Assembly (NCBI GenBank): GCA_022432975.1
Contig: CM039510.1
Location: forward strand, 30,522,018 to 30,586,017
Length of the DNA: 64,000 nucleotides
From: Begonia masoniana
Lineage: Eukaryota; Streptophyta; Magnoliopsida; Cucurbitales; Begoniaceae
Direction: 5' to 3'
How positions within the stretch are numbered: the first letter of the stretch is position 1; each line of letters begins with the position of its first letter. A program made the position numbers and the translations under genes. The notes beneath the pieces are model-generated. The model was not told the DNA's origin. It saw nothing but the letters and a program-made list of their open reading frames with translations, and did not search any database. Below, piece after piece: positions 1-11,310 of this stretch.

Positions 1-967
1 TGATTTAAGTTAGAGACCTAGGGGTCTGTCAATACTCGATGAGTGGTTGTAAGATGAGTTAAGGAAAGAGAAGTGTTAAAATATGTCTTATGACATAGTA
101 GAAGAATTTAAAGAGGATGAAGTAGTTATCTTATAATCTACTTCCATTGAAGCTACAATTAAGTCCTATTTTGACAAAATAGCTAGTATTTAAGATCCAA
201 ATCAGCTGAGTGGTTCATTATTCATGAGGTTGAATTCTATAAAATGGAAGATGGATGACTAGAATACATATCTTATATTCAGAATATAGTATGGAATGTT
301 AACTACCGAGGAAGCATTAATAGGAATTTGGAATTTAGGGACTAACAAAAAAAAATGACACTCTAGATTTTCGACCTACAATCGGTAAGTTCTAAGTGAA
401 CAGAAAATAATAATATAAACTTGAATATTTTAGACCCGTGAGAAGTTGACAGTCTCGAGGTGAGAAATTATATTCAAGAATCTAATTGAGGTTAATGGTT
501 GAAAATATATGAATAATAACAAATTTTGAGGATGTAATTTATCACTATGAAGTTGAGGACTTATGTTTTAGTTTGTGGATAGGTGTATGTTTTTAGGTAG
601 TGACAGGATTCGTCAGATTAGATGTTATTTTTATGATAATTGCAATTTATTGTTCGAGTACTTAGAAGCTGTATTTGTTTGAAGACTTAAGACAAGAATG
701 TTCCTCCTACGTATGTAGCGTAGCTTATTGGAGGAAATTTTTGAGGATTTGGAAATAGAAAATTTAAGGGTTGAATTAATTTGTTTTAGGGGACTTAGAG
801 ATAAAGCTATGTCAGATAATTTTGAAAGTTGAGGTTATAGCGGTTTGATTGAAGCCAATGAAATTGTAAATCATTGAATGCAAGAAGGGTACAATTATGA
901 AGATTTAGATTAGACCGAGGGAAATTCGGTGGTGTTTGCAGATAAATGAGGTAAGAGTTAGTCAAGT
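1..967 (+). mobile_element. Decayed internal region of old Tekay-type element E (5' part)
   Basis: No open frame of useful length is present and I cannot assign a protein domain here. I place it in element E by context: the sequence resumes beyond two solo LTR insertions and ends in a recognisable chromodomain end, polypurine tract and 3' LTR at 7049-9748. The upstream LTR lies outside the window. The stretch is AT-rich and full of stops, as expected of a long-methylated dead copy. The assignment of this particular block is inference. Confidence 0.4.
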
Positions 968-972
968 GTAAT
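968..972. repeat. Target site duplication GTAAT, left copy
   Basis: GTAAT at 968-972 and again at 3539-3543 flanks the solo LTR exactly. This shows a true retroelement insertion later reduced by LTR-LTR recombination. Confidence 0.9.
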
Positions 973-2149
973 TGTAACACCCGAAAATTTACAATAACGC
1001 ATATAACCTTAGTTAGAGTATGTTGTGAGAGTCCTAAAATTTTCCTAAGTTTTGAAACAAAGGAGTGTAAGAAAAATCATTGATTGATACGTTGAAAAGT
1101 CAAGAGCCTTTTTCAACCAATAGAATGTATTTATGTGAATGGAAAAGTGAATTAAAAAGGTGGTATGCAAGGAGCATTTCACGTTGGAATAAAGTGGAAG
1201 AAAGTGGTGGGGTGAGTTGTAAAATTTAAAAATTTGGTGGAGGAAAATCAAAAGGTGGAAAATGGTTAGGTTAAATGACAATTTTGTATGCTTTTTCCCT
1301 CATTCTCCACGGTTTTCTTCCCCTTCCTCCATAGCCGATCCTCCTCCTCCCTTTTCTTCAATCTTTGCATGGAATTTGGGTGGTAAGTTAAGTGGGTTTT
1401 GATTTTTATATAATTAGGTGTTGAGTTTTGGAGGTTTAAGGTGTTTTTGGTTGGATTTAGTTAGGGTTTGGAAAACCCTAAATGGGAGCTCCAAAATTTT
1501 AGTGTCTTTTGGCTAGTTTCTTCCCAAATTGATGGTTTAAACCTTTAATGATGTTAGTTTAGGTTGTTTTAGGAATAGATTTGAGTTTTGGTAAAGGTTA
1601 TGGAAAAACCGGTTTTGTACACTTGGAGCACCGGTTCTGTTTTGATATTTCCGACTTGGCCAATGTGTTTGGTTGGTTACTTTGATGATTTCAATGGATA
1701 GTAGACTTGTAGAGGTTTACAGATTGGGGTGGCATGTCAAAATCTGTTGAAAAATGAGAAAGTTATGACCGTTTGAAGTTGGATGTTAACATTTGTAGTA
1801 AAAATTGGGTTTAGGGCTTTGAGGGTGAATTTGTTTTAAGTGTTGTTTAGTTTTAGTTAGAAAATCCTTTAGAGTTTATTAGTCGCTTACTAAGTTAAGT
1901 TTTCTTTATTTTAGGTCATCGAGCTAGCTAGTGAATTTCTTGGATTACAGAGCAATCAGGTAAGTAGTGGTTGCTATCCTTTCGCTTTTGAGCCTACACC
2001 ATAGAACGGTAGGGTTAATGGTTATTTATTTCGTGTTGTGTTGTTTCGCATATTCGTTGACATGCATCATGGTTTTACACGAGTTTCTTGCATGGTTTGA
2101 TTGTGAGCGTGAAATGTAATCAGATAAAGAAATTGAGAAATGCATCTTG

Positions 2150-2330
2150 AGTAGTGTTCTTTGTTGGGATTACGTGCTGGAGTGTAGCACCCCGGAGGGA
2201 CCTCTATGAAATATGACCGGCTAAAATACGAAATCTTGATTAGTGTGCCTTGTCAGGATTACGTGCTGGAGTGTAGCACCCCTAGGGGACCTCTATGAAG
2301 GATGATTGGCTAAAACATAAATGTCATGAG
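2150..2330 (+). repeat. Two-unit tandem repeat in LTR 1 intron 2
   Basis: Two diverged units of roughly 95 bp each contain GATTACGTGCTGGAGTGTAG followed by CACCCC and GACCTCTATGAA. Within each unit GTGCT...AGCAC can form a 5-bp stem. It occupies the place where other LTR families in the window carry hairpin arrays. Confidence 0.6.
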
Positions 2331-3167
2331 TATGAATTCCTAGACAGTTATAGGATTCTATGATCGACGAGGGAGATTATGTATGGCCATCCTAGACGGT
2401 TATGGGATGAGTGCCATCTAGTCTTGCTCTGGTGGTTCTGAGTGTCGCCGTCCTAGATGGTTATAGGATGTGTGCCTACTCGATCCACACGGCTTATGAA
2501 ATGACTAAAGCAACAAACAGCAAACGAACACAACTGAGAGTCAGAAACTACATGTGATAGGATTGAGTTGCATTGTGTGTGTGTGCATTCGTTTTCCCTA
2601 CTTACTAAGTATTAGGCTTACTTTTTGTGTTCTATGGTGTAGGTGACGATATTTACCCAGGTGAGATAGACGAGACAACCAAGGACTAGATGCAGTCATT
2701 GATGCACAGGGCATGCCGGTGCAGGCCTTTGTCGGGGCACCTCGACCATGGATTTCTGGGAGTTTGAGGACAGGGTATACGATGTTTCGATATTTTGGGT
2801 TGGTATTTTGGGTTGTTTTGTTGTGTAACTAAGGATAATATTACGATGTTGTGAATATGGTTAGTAACTGTTTTGGAAATGATTTGAATGGTCTTTACAA
2901 ATGGTTAAATTTACAGGTTTTTAGGTTTTGAAAATTTTAGGCGTTATGCCGCTCGTTTTAGTTTTAAAATAAATAATGTCGGGTTCACGTTCTCTATTTT
3001 TTTTGTTAACCGTTTTAAGTCGGTTTTTCGTGATTTTTATGAGACACGGAGTCAGAAGTGTCGGGAAGGTGTGGTTAAATTTTTAGGTGATTTGGAGGTG
3101 TTTTGCTAGACGGAAAATGAAGAAAAGCGGAAAAAATCAATTTGGGGCATGCTGGCACCCAAGAGGG

Positions 3168-3232
3168 TGCCGAACGCTCGGCACCAGGCACCGAACTCTC
3201 GGCACCAGGCGCCGAACGTTCGGCACCTGCCC
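3168..3232. repeat. Three palindromic CCGAACGTTCGG-type units
   Basis: Three units of about 20 bp each contain CCGAACNNTCGG flanked by GGCACC; the third, GCCGAACGTTCGGC, is a perfect palindrome. The neighbouring 3230-3300 block is rich in GCGC. It lies near the 3' end of the LTR, downstream of acceptor 2, where other families carry different palindromes. Confidence 0.7.
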
Positions 3233-3543
3233 GCGCGCAGGGAGGCGTGCAGCGCGCTCCTGCGCGCGCGGTGAGCGCAGTAGGCGCGCGCGGCGCCCAA
3301 CCAACATTTTTTTTTTGTTTTTTTTCTTTATTTTTGCCTATTTCTAAAATGTTTTGACTCGACCTTTTCCGACGTATTTTAAACGTATTTCACGCACATT
3401 TTCCAACATTTTTCGAGGGTTCGAAAAACCCAAAAATTGAGTCAAAATTTTATCAAAAATTATTTTAAACGTCGTTTTAAACATGTGTTTGGTTAGCAAA
3501 GTAGCGCACCGAGCCAGGGCGGGTTCGGGGGTGTTACAGTAAT

Positions 3544-4402
3544 GAATGTGGATATGGAAGTTTGGGGAGAAAATTGAAGACTGAAAGTGATTTTTATGTG
3601 CTGCTTTGTGTGGATTTGAACGAACTTAATTAAAAAAAAAACTAGAACTGAACCTAAGTTAAAGAAGTTTGAGTGCTTAGGTTATATTTGATTGATTTGT
3701 AGTCAATGATTGCATGAATGGTTGGGAGTCAAAGTACATAGTTAGAGTTGTTTGAATTTTGGAGACTTAGGGACCGCCAGAGATCAATAGGTGACTAAGA
3801 TTATAGTAGAATCGAAACGAGTGTTGCGAGCATAGTTATGACAAAAGTATTGGAGTGTACAATTGGGAAAATATTACTTGAGAGATAAAAGTTCTGGTGC
3901 ATGTAGGGATTTCTAACACCGGTATAATGAGAGGACATGTATGAAGATTTGTGGGTGACATTTTTGAAAAGGGGTGACACTGAATGTACGAGTGAAAGGC
4001 TAAGGATGTAGTTATTGATGCGGAGAAAAGAAATAAAGATTTAGTTACAAGAATGTTAGGTTGTCAGACAGTTTTGTAAAGGATTTGTGATGGGATAGAA
4101 ATTAATGGTATAAGGATGAGTACGTAAAAGTGGTGAATTAGGATAGGTTGGAATTTACATCGTCGGAGGTAGATGTCGAGTTGTATTCACGGAGTGAGAA
4201 TGTTCAAGGATGCGAACTAGTAGGAAAAGGTTGAGCTATTTTCTTCCTGCGGCCTTAGTGACTTGGTGTAGAGAGGGATTTAAAAGAGGTATGATGAAGG
4301 GGATCGGTAATGAGAGCACAGGCAGTTAGAGAGTTACCCGAACCCGCGGAGTGTTGGATGTTATGAGTGACTCCCATGGATTAGCAGAACATTAAGATCC
4401 AA
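3544..4402 (+). mobile_element. Decayed pol of element E between two solo LTRs
   Basis: No open frame survives. The last 60 bases (about 4345-4402) align in order with the integrase C-terminal and pre-chromodomain part of element A (21420-21465). After removing solo LTR 2 the text continues directly into 7049 with the match CCTACTCTTATATACAAGGA, corresponding to the A sequence at about 21467. This anchors the block as pol remnant; the part before 4300 is too decayed to assign. Confidence 0.5.
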
Positions 4403-5178
4403 CCTACTGTAACGCCCCTGAACCCACCCTGGCTCGGAACGCTACTTTGCTAACCAATCCCACGTTAAAGCTTAATTTAAAATAACATTGACACATAAGA
4501 ATTTAAAGCTAAATCTCCCGACTCCCACTTATATAATACCTAGCTGTTTAGACTTCCTAATTTCTCTTAATCCTAACCTTTAAGCACCACGGCGTCTTTC
4601 CGAGATTTCGGTAAAGTAACGCCTGAAAATGGCGCCTCCAAAATGCTAGGTACCTGCAAACGAATAAATTCTCAACCAGTCCAGAATACTCCTAACTATC
4701 TAACCAACCTACGAAATCTCCAACAACCAACATATCGTCGAGAAATGCTATCTACCAAAATAAAGAAAATCCCCCAATATAGGGTAACATATCACCCTGA
4801 CCTATGACTATATACAACAATTACAATTAGCTATAGAAAACATCAACCAAAAGACAAACTCTACAAACCACCAAAATAAATGTAAATTATACACGACCCA
4901 AAATACTGTTCCACCCACATCTTTTCGAAGACCATGGTCGAGACGTCCCGACAACTGCCCGCACCGGCATACATCGTACATCAACGACTGCGTCCCAATC
5001 CTAGCTTTCCTCGTAGCTCTAATCTGTACTCCTGTCGTCACCTACACCACAGAACACACACACACGTAAACTTAAACTTAGCAAGTAATGAAGAACGAAT
5101 ATAAACATTCACAACGCACACCACACTCACACAATACTCAAGCAATAACCAACAAACAAACAACACCGACAACCAATA

Positions 5179-5390
5179 TTTGCCGTGCACCAAAGTGCCA
5201 TATTTGCCGTGCACCGAAGTGCCAATTTGCCGTGCACCGAAGTGCCATATTTGCCGTGCACCGAAGTGCCAATTTGCCGTGCACCGAAGTGCCAATTTGC
5301 CGTGCACCGAAGTGCCATATTTTCCGCGCACCAAAGTGCCAATTTGCCGTGCACCGAAGTGCCAATTTGCCGTGCACCGAAGTGCCAATT
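5179..5390 (-). repeat. Tandem UUCG-hairpin array, nine 23-24 bp units
   Basis: Nine units of TTTGCCGTGCACCGAAGTGC plus CAA or CATA. On the strand of the LTR transcript each canonical unit contains GCAC-UUCG-GUGC, a 4-bp stem with a C(UUCG)G tetraloop. Two units have CCAAAG in place of CCGAAG, changing the loop to UUUG. The open frames across this block on both strands are repeat artefacts. Confidence 0.85.
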
Positions 5391-5552
5391 TGCCGTGTAA
5401 TGACCTGGACCCCGTTCCCGCAGGCCCAGGCGCACTACTCAAGATTGCCGTGTAATGACCTGGACCCCATTCCCGCAGGCCCAGGCGCACTACTCAAGAT
5501 TGCCGTGTAATGACCTGGACCTCGTTCCCGCAGGCCCAGGCGCACTACTCAA
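5389..5552. repeat. Three-unit 55-bp tandem repeat
   Basis: Three near-identical 55-bp units start TTGCCGTGTAATGACCTGGA and contain GCAGGCCCAGGCGCACTACT. They follow the 23-bp array directly and share its TTGCCGTG start, so they probably arose from it. They also lie inside intron 2 of the minus-strand LTR. Confidence 0.85.
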
Positions 5553-7048
5553 CCACTCACACAACTCTTAGCAACGCAACAACTCAACGCAACCAACACG
5601 ACAACAACCAAGCAATTCATTACTCAAACACCAAACATTTAAAACCATGCTTAACCAAACAAACTAAGCAAAGCAACCAAACCCAACAACAACCAATATT
5701 TCATTGCCACACTACTTAATACCAAACAACACCCGGTATTCAATAAAACACAACAATCAAACAAAACCAAACAAAACAACTAACCAAATAATACAAGGCA
5801 ACCACACCACCCAAAACAATACAAGGCAACCAAACAAACAACTACAAACTTACCGTTCCGTTGTCTAGTCCCGAAGGCAAAACAAATAATCTCCACTACT
5901 TACCTGGCATTCTAGCTCGCTGAGGTTACTCGGTTACCTGTCCATCTATAGCTCGACCTACGACAATAATTCAAACTTCATTAAAATCAAGCCTACCACA
6001 TTACTTACCTGAATGCTCGGCTTCCACTTGCTTACTTTTACCGTCCAATTCACACGCTCGACGACCTAAAAAAACGTAAACTCAAATCGATAAGCTTTCA
6101 ATAAACTCTAAAAGATTTTCTAACTAAAACTAAAACTAAAACTAACCAACAACTAAACAACTCTCACATCTAAACACCTAAACCCGGTTTTTGTACAAAT
6201 TACCGACGTCCAACTTTAAATGGCCATAACTTCCTCGTTTTTCAACGGATTTCGACGTGCCACCCCAACTCGGAAAGCTCTACACGTCTACTATCCATTG
6301 AAATGCTTAAATCAACCAAATAAATCACTTAACCAATCCAGATTGCACAAATACAGAATCGGCCATCAATGTATAAAATCAGGTTTTTACCAATATCTTC
6401 AATCTAACCTCCTAACCACCTAATCTATCCATTCAACAACCAAATCCACCAAATTAGAAGGAAAACAACCAATTAGAAGTCAAAATTCGGAATCCCTAAC
6501 CCTAGGTTTTCAAACATCCACAAAACTCAACCAAATCCTTTCAAAGCACTCACAAACTTCATCCACGTGCATATAATTAAAAACCCAATTAAACTTACCT
6601 TGAAATCACATGAACAAATGAAGAAAGGAGGAGGAAGGGAGGCGGCTATGGAGGAGAGGAAGAGAGGCACGATGGGAGGAAGAAGAATGAAAGAAAACCA
6701 CACCTTTTTCTCTTTTTATTTAATCAATTAATAATAATAATTAATAACCATGTGAAAATTACCTTAAAGCCCTCCCTTTTCCATTGCATTTTCAACGCCC
6801 AAACACCACCACTTTTCATTTCCTTTACCAACCATTTATTTCATTTATTCATTCACACAATTTTACCATTGGTTGTTTGACTTTCAAACACCAATTTCCA
6901 CCAATCACACAAGTTTGACATTTCAAACTCTCTCTCTCACTTACTCTCTTTAAAACCAACGCCAAAACCCTCCTTAAAACACCATTAATTCATCCAATTT
7001 TACTAAGTCGCCTATACGCATTAGAGAAATCGCGGGTGTTACACCTAC

Positions 7049-7532
7049 TCTTATATACAAGGAGAAATCAGTGGAAATACTAGATTTTGCAGTGAAGGTT
7101 TTATGCAACAAGAGGATTGCAGTTAAGAGTGTTATGTGAACTTCAACAAGGTTGCAAACATGGGGAGCTAGAAGAATATTTAGAACCCGAGTTAGAAGGA
7201 GAGACTTAAAGTATACCTTGATAGAATGGTTGATAGATTAAGTATTGAGAGCTCGAGTTGGTATTGATAAGTAGAAATGAGATGGTAGAGTAGAAAGGAA
7301 ATGAAAATCGAGGATTTAGGATAAGAAGTCTACTTACTGAGGCTTTAGTGTTACATGATCAAAGATCTGTTGAGGGCATGAATGGATTGTGTAAGTGTTT
7401 GATTGACACGGAAGTAGTGAGGGGGAAACTAAATGAACTTAACGTGGAGAGAAGCTAGAGTCGAAACTGAGTAAGTTGATGAATAACTAAGCCACGAATT
7501 TTGAGGACAAAATTCTTTTAAGGAGGGTAGAT
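7049..7532 (+). pseudogene. Element E pol 3' end (chromodomain remnant) and polypurine tract
   Basis: The first ~65 bases align with the chromodomain start of element A (about 21471-21535). Stops and indels destroy the frame. The block ends with the same non-coding text as element A, AATTTTGAGGACAAAATTC, followed by the polypurine tract AAGGAGGGTAG immediately before the LTR. It is the only part of E that identifies it as Tekay-type. Confidence 0.75.
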
Positions 7533-9748
7533 TGTAGCACCTGGCACTATTGACATGGTTTATTTCAATGATTAATGGTGTACGTTTTATGGAAGAAAAT
7601 GGGAGAAATAGGGATTAGGTTAAAGTTGGTTAGCCAAGGGCATATGCGTAATTTGTGAAACATGTGATATAAATGAAGGGTTTAGTGAAGGTTTAGCCAC
7701 CACTGTTTTTCACTTTCCTTTTTCGACGCTCAGCTCAGCAGATTCCTCTCGGCATTTTCCTCTCCGATTTCTTCAACCTAGGTGAGTTTTACTTCGATTT
7801 CTTGCTATTTTAGTGGTTAGATAATAGAGGGGTTGTAGAATGAGTGTGTTGAGAGTGCTGTAAGTGAGGGTTAGATTCGGGTTTTGTGTTGAATCAGGGA
7901 ATGCTCGAAGAACAGAGTTCCCAACTAGTTTCCTTAGATTTCTGGATGGTTTAGAATGAAGCTTAGTGAAGATTTAATTAATGCTCGGTTTTTGGTTTTA
8001 GGTTTGAGCAAACTCCCGAAGTAGCTTACAACCAAACATTTTCCAGGAAGCCAGGTAAGTAGAGTATGTGTGTGCCTTCGGGCCTACATTACAAAACAGT
8101 AAGGTGTATGTATGTTTTGCATGATTTCAATCAGTTTGGCATGTATCATGTTTTTGTAAGCACACAAAAATGAATTTACTGATATAGTGGCATGGTGAGA
8201 CATGAACAAATTGAATCAGTTAAGCTATTAAGGGAACTAATTCGCCGCTTAATCGAGTTAGAGGATATTTAACTTTGGGAAAATTGATCCGCTTCCCATC
8301 GAATAGGGGGATCAAGATCAGCTATTAAGGGAACTAATCCGCCCCTTAATCGAGTTAGATGATGTATATTTTAGGAAAATTGATCTGCTTCCCATCGAAC
8401 AGGGGGATCAACAGAGAACGATTATAAATGCTACATGAACTATGAGAGTAGAAACAACATGAATAGGATTTATGTTTCAGTATTTCATTTCATTATTGCT
8501 CTACTTATTTAGCATTAGGCTAATAGATGAGTTTTGTGATGTAGGTGAAGAAATGACTGGAGGTGTGTTCCCTTAACATTTTGAGGATTAGAAGCAGTTG
8601 GAGGAGTGCATCCAGGCAATGACTTGACAACTGATGAGGCGGTTTAACTAATGACAGTATGTGTTGTGTTAGTGGACAAATGTTTAAGTAAAGTGTGCTG
8701 AGAGTTCTAATGACAGTGATAGTTTTAATGATTTGATACGTTTTTGAAATTATTCTGATAATGAGATTTGATTGGTTTTAACTGGAGTTTTCTTTCTGGA
8801 TTTTGATTTATGGATTTAAGTTGTTTTGAATGGCTGCTGTCAAAATTTTATTAGTTCTCTTGTAGTCAGAATCGTCCACTGATTAGTGCATAATCGGTTA
8901 AAGTATTGTTTAGTTGTTGGGAATGTCGTCTAGAGTTGTGGATGAATTATCGTCCAAAGTTGTGGACGAGAACATCGTCCAAAGTTGTAAGCAAAAACAG
9001 TCATCTGTTCTGTGGACAAAATAGTCGTCCAAAGTTGTCGTCCATTCTGCGGGCGGAAACAGTCGTCTAAAGTCATCAGGTAATTCGAAGGTAAAATAGT
9101 CGTCCAAAGTTGTCATCCACGGTCTATGGACGTTAGTCCGTGGACGATGAGTTCATGTAGTCCCATGGACGATGAAGTCACGTGACCCATGGACGATAAA
9201 GTCACGTGGTCCGTGGACGATAAATCTAAGTAAGTCTGTGGACGAAAATCTGTAGACGTTAAACCTATGTAGTCGTGGACGAGAGGAACAATGGTTCAAA
9301 GTTATAAGTAAATTGTCGTAGAGAGCAGTGGATGAGTCTTCATCCAAGGTAGTCGTCCAGAGTGTTGTTGTCCAAGGCGATGTCATTCTGGGTACGTTTC
9401 CTAGAATCGCGTCGTCCAAAGTTGCTTGTCCAGAGTCCGTCGTCCAGAGTCGTAGACAAGTATATTGTCCAAGGTTAGGAACGACAGACTCTGTGGATGC
9501 CAGATCGCCCATTTGTGTCAAACTGGTTGTAGTTGTCGAATGAATGTTTCGAACGTTTTCTCTTTATTATTTTATTTAAACTGAAAGATTCTTGTAGCCA
9601 GTTTTCGAATGTCTATGTTTTACATGAATGTTTTCCCCTGCAAGTTTTTGTTAGATTAAACGATGTATCCATAGACAAAGTTTTAAATTTTTAGTTCAGT
9701 TCAGTGAGAGTGTGTAGCGAACCGGGTTTATTAATTCAGGACGTTACA
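7533..9748 (+). mobile_element. 3' LTR of old Tekay element E (2216 bp)
   Basis: It starts TGTAGCACC directly after the polypurine tract and ends ACGTTACA at 9748. Splice-like landmarks: donor 1 after CTAG at 7791, acceptor 1 ending 8001, exon 2 at 8002-8054, donor 2 at 8055, acceptor 2 ending 8544. A GCC-UUCG-GGC hairpin lies at 8074-8083, and CCTACATTACAAAAC (8083-8097) pairs with 8531-8545 through one G-U. The next five bases, AAAGG, match the target context seen in the other CRM-like LTR copy near 33390, so E appears to be inserted in the CRM-like 5' LTR. Confidence 0.85.
8925..9540. repeat. Cluster of TCGTCCA / TGGACGA inverted words
   Basis: More than twenty occurrences of TCGTCCA-like and TGGACGA-like words, which are reverse complements, are spaced 10-40 bp apart, often as TCGTCCAAAGTTGTGGACGA-type pairs. 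The block occupies the post-intron-2 position of the LTR where the younger Tekay LTRs carry CCGGATGA/TGACGTCA words. The open frames at 8910-9543 are shadows of the repeat. Confidence 0.8.
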
Positions 9749-10105
9749 AAAGGACATGCGCCAAATACATGATCATGCAAGGATTAAAAAGTCACATACA
9801 CATACAAGTGCGAGTGCATGCAAATCACGTAGGAGACATCTCATTCACCCAAACCTATTCAAATACATTAAAATCATGTTCAAATGGAGTTTAAACATGA
9901 ATGACATCCGATCATGCAAGGGATCACACATTGCACGATTTTCTTAATTATCTTTTTAATGTTTATTTATTTTCTTTTATCATTTTTTTAATTAAAACTT
10001 GTAGATCATTTAAAGGCAAAACACTCATTGGTTTAGAGGAACAAGATTGAATAAAATTTGAATTTTTTTTAAGAGAGGATTTCTCTTTAGTTCTTTATGA
10101 AAAAT
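9749..10105 (+). mobile_element. CRM-like element, 5' LTR part 1
   Basis: This block aligns over most of its length with 33385-33690 (shared text includes GATGACATCCGATCATGCAA-like and TTTAAAGGCAAAACACTC). Both copies are parts of the LTRs of one outer element. It is interrupted on the left by element E and on the right by the gene-capturing retroelement, after which the LTR resumes at 13210. Confidence 0.65.
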
Positions 10106-10406
10106 TGTTGTGTAATCCAGTGATTCATAACTCAGAGATGAGCAAAGTTACTTATCTATATTGCTTCCAAACGTTTTACAGAGAAAAGGAAATAGAAAAG
10201 GAAAGATAAACAGTAAAAATGAAAACAGACAATTCATTCCACACCTACTCACACCCCCTTCCTGTTGGTTGTATCTACTTCTCTTTCTAACAGCTTGGAC
10301 ACGTCAGCAGCTTGCCCTTGTACTTGTGTTGGGCTCTCCTGTGTTTGCTGCACTTCATCCTGGTAGCCCAGCTGTGCAGCCCACCATGGAGGCCCCTTCC
10401 ATGACA
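10106..10406 (-). repeat. 3' LTR of the gene-capturing element
   Basis: It is TGTTGTGTAATCC...TTCCATGACA on the plus strand and aligns end to end with 12906-13204. On its inner side is the polypurine tract, which identifies it as the 3' copy of a minus-strand element. Confidence 0.85.
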
Positions 10407-10559
10407 ATCCTCCCCCTTTAACGTATCATTGTCCTCAAGGATAATAATTTGGAGAGCAACAGAATCATATGCTCTTTGATGCTCGGCTTCTTCAACACTC
10501 TGCCTCGTCTCTGTGCTCATACGTTTACCATTGTTGTTGTAGTCATGAGAAACCAGATG

Positions 10560-11310
10560 CCAGTTTTTCATTTGTGGATCGAATACTTCAACAGATTATA
10601 GCGAAATCAATCCTCCGTTGTTGGTGGTAACACCTCCAACAATGTAAAGCTTGTTGTTTAAAACGCATGTTTTACTATAAGCTCTTCCAATTGACATCGG
10701 GCTGGTCTCAGTCCATGCATTTAACACTAGATCATACCTCAAAACACGATTAATGGCTAAAGCTTTTGAAAATCCCCCAAGCACATACAGACATCCATCA
10801 ACGGCTCCAACAGAACAACCACATAATTGCTTTTTATCATTAACATCCTTTCTCCCAATCCAAGCCATTATAGCATCTGTTATTGGAACACTCGAGTCAG
10901 CCATGTCCCACATTTGTAGCCTGGCTAAACCTTTCTTAGATTTATCTGGAAAACAATGGCTTGACACTGGTGGCAACCTTTGCCAGATACCAGCCAAGGA
11001 CCAATGCATACCATAAAAGTATATCATTCTTGTCTTTTGTCAATACGTAGAGCCACTCTTTGATTTTTCCAAATTCTTTTCTTATGTCAAAAAGTTCATG
11101 ACTCGTAAGTGCCGCTTTCCAGGCCCTTGACACCAACTTAGGTGGCCAGTATAATATCCTAGGAACCCTCGCAAGAATTTGAAAAGATATCTCATCTGGA
11201 AGAATGGGAATTAGTCTTTGGTTCTCATTGTTATCATTTGGGGTCAGATTTTGCGGATTGAAACCTTCACCATTTGCTAGAATCATGCAGTTCACTCTCT
11301 GGACTTCCAA
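10560..11310 (-). pseudogene. F-box/kelch-repeat protein fragment (At1g22040-like)
   Basis: The minus-strand translation shows an F-box start (LIPILPDEISFQILARVPRI), then a conserved linker (LVSRAWKAAL, EWLYVLTK, LLWYAL), then kelch motifs (GCSVGAVDGCLYVLGGFSKA, MSIGRAYSKTCVLNNKLYIV). This pattern matches plant F-box/kelch proteins of the At1g22040 type, adaptor subunits of SCF ubiquitin ligases. Only the F-box and about two kelch repeats are present. A one-base frameshift near 11003 separates F-box and kelch parts, a nonsense codon at about 10596 (Gln codon in homologues) follows, and the C-terminal kelch blades are absent. It lies between the captured CSN7/CMSS1-like pieces and the element's 3' end, in sense with the element. 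It is a transduplicated fragment, not a functional gene. Confidence 0.8.

Larger units (their letters stand above)
973..3538 (+). mobile_element. Solo LTR 1 (TGTAAC...GTTACA, 2566 bp)
   Basis: It starts TGTAACACCCG, ends GGGTTCGGGGGTGTTACA, and is bounded by the 5-bp duplication GTAAT. Read on the plus strand it shows donor 1 at 1383, acceptor 1 ending 1914, a 45-nt exon 2 (1915-1959), donor 2 GTAAGT at 1960 and acceptor 2 ending 2642. The segment CCTACACCATAGAAC (1993-2007) is perfectly complementary to the acceptor region at 2629-2643. A GC-rich, palindrome-bearing block sits at 3160-3300. The end sequence relates it to the LTRs at 4408, 33984 and 36642. No coding potential is evident; short open frames at 3087-3357 are by-products of the GC-rich block. 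Confidence 0.9.
4408..7043 (-). mobile_element. Solo LTR 2, reverse orientation (2636 bp)
   Basis: On the minus strand it runs TGTAACACCCGCG...GGGGCGTTACA. The target duplication CCTAC lies at 4403-4407 and 7044-7048, interrupting the element E pol end. On the minus strand donor 2 lies at about 5907-5912 and acceptor 2 near 5041-5050, so the tandem arrays at 5179-5552 fall inside intron 2. A donor-proximal hairpin GCC-UUCG-GGN (plus-strand CCCGAAGGC, 5872-5880) is present. It is related in its termini to LTRs 1, 3 and 4 but diverged in the body. No coding potential. Confidence 0.9.

Noticed and set aside
10596..11310. Functional F-box/kelch gene
   Set aside because: Frameshift near 11003, nonsense near 10596 and missing kelch blades.
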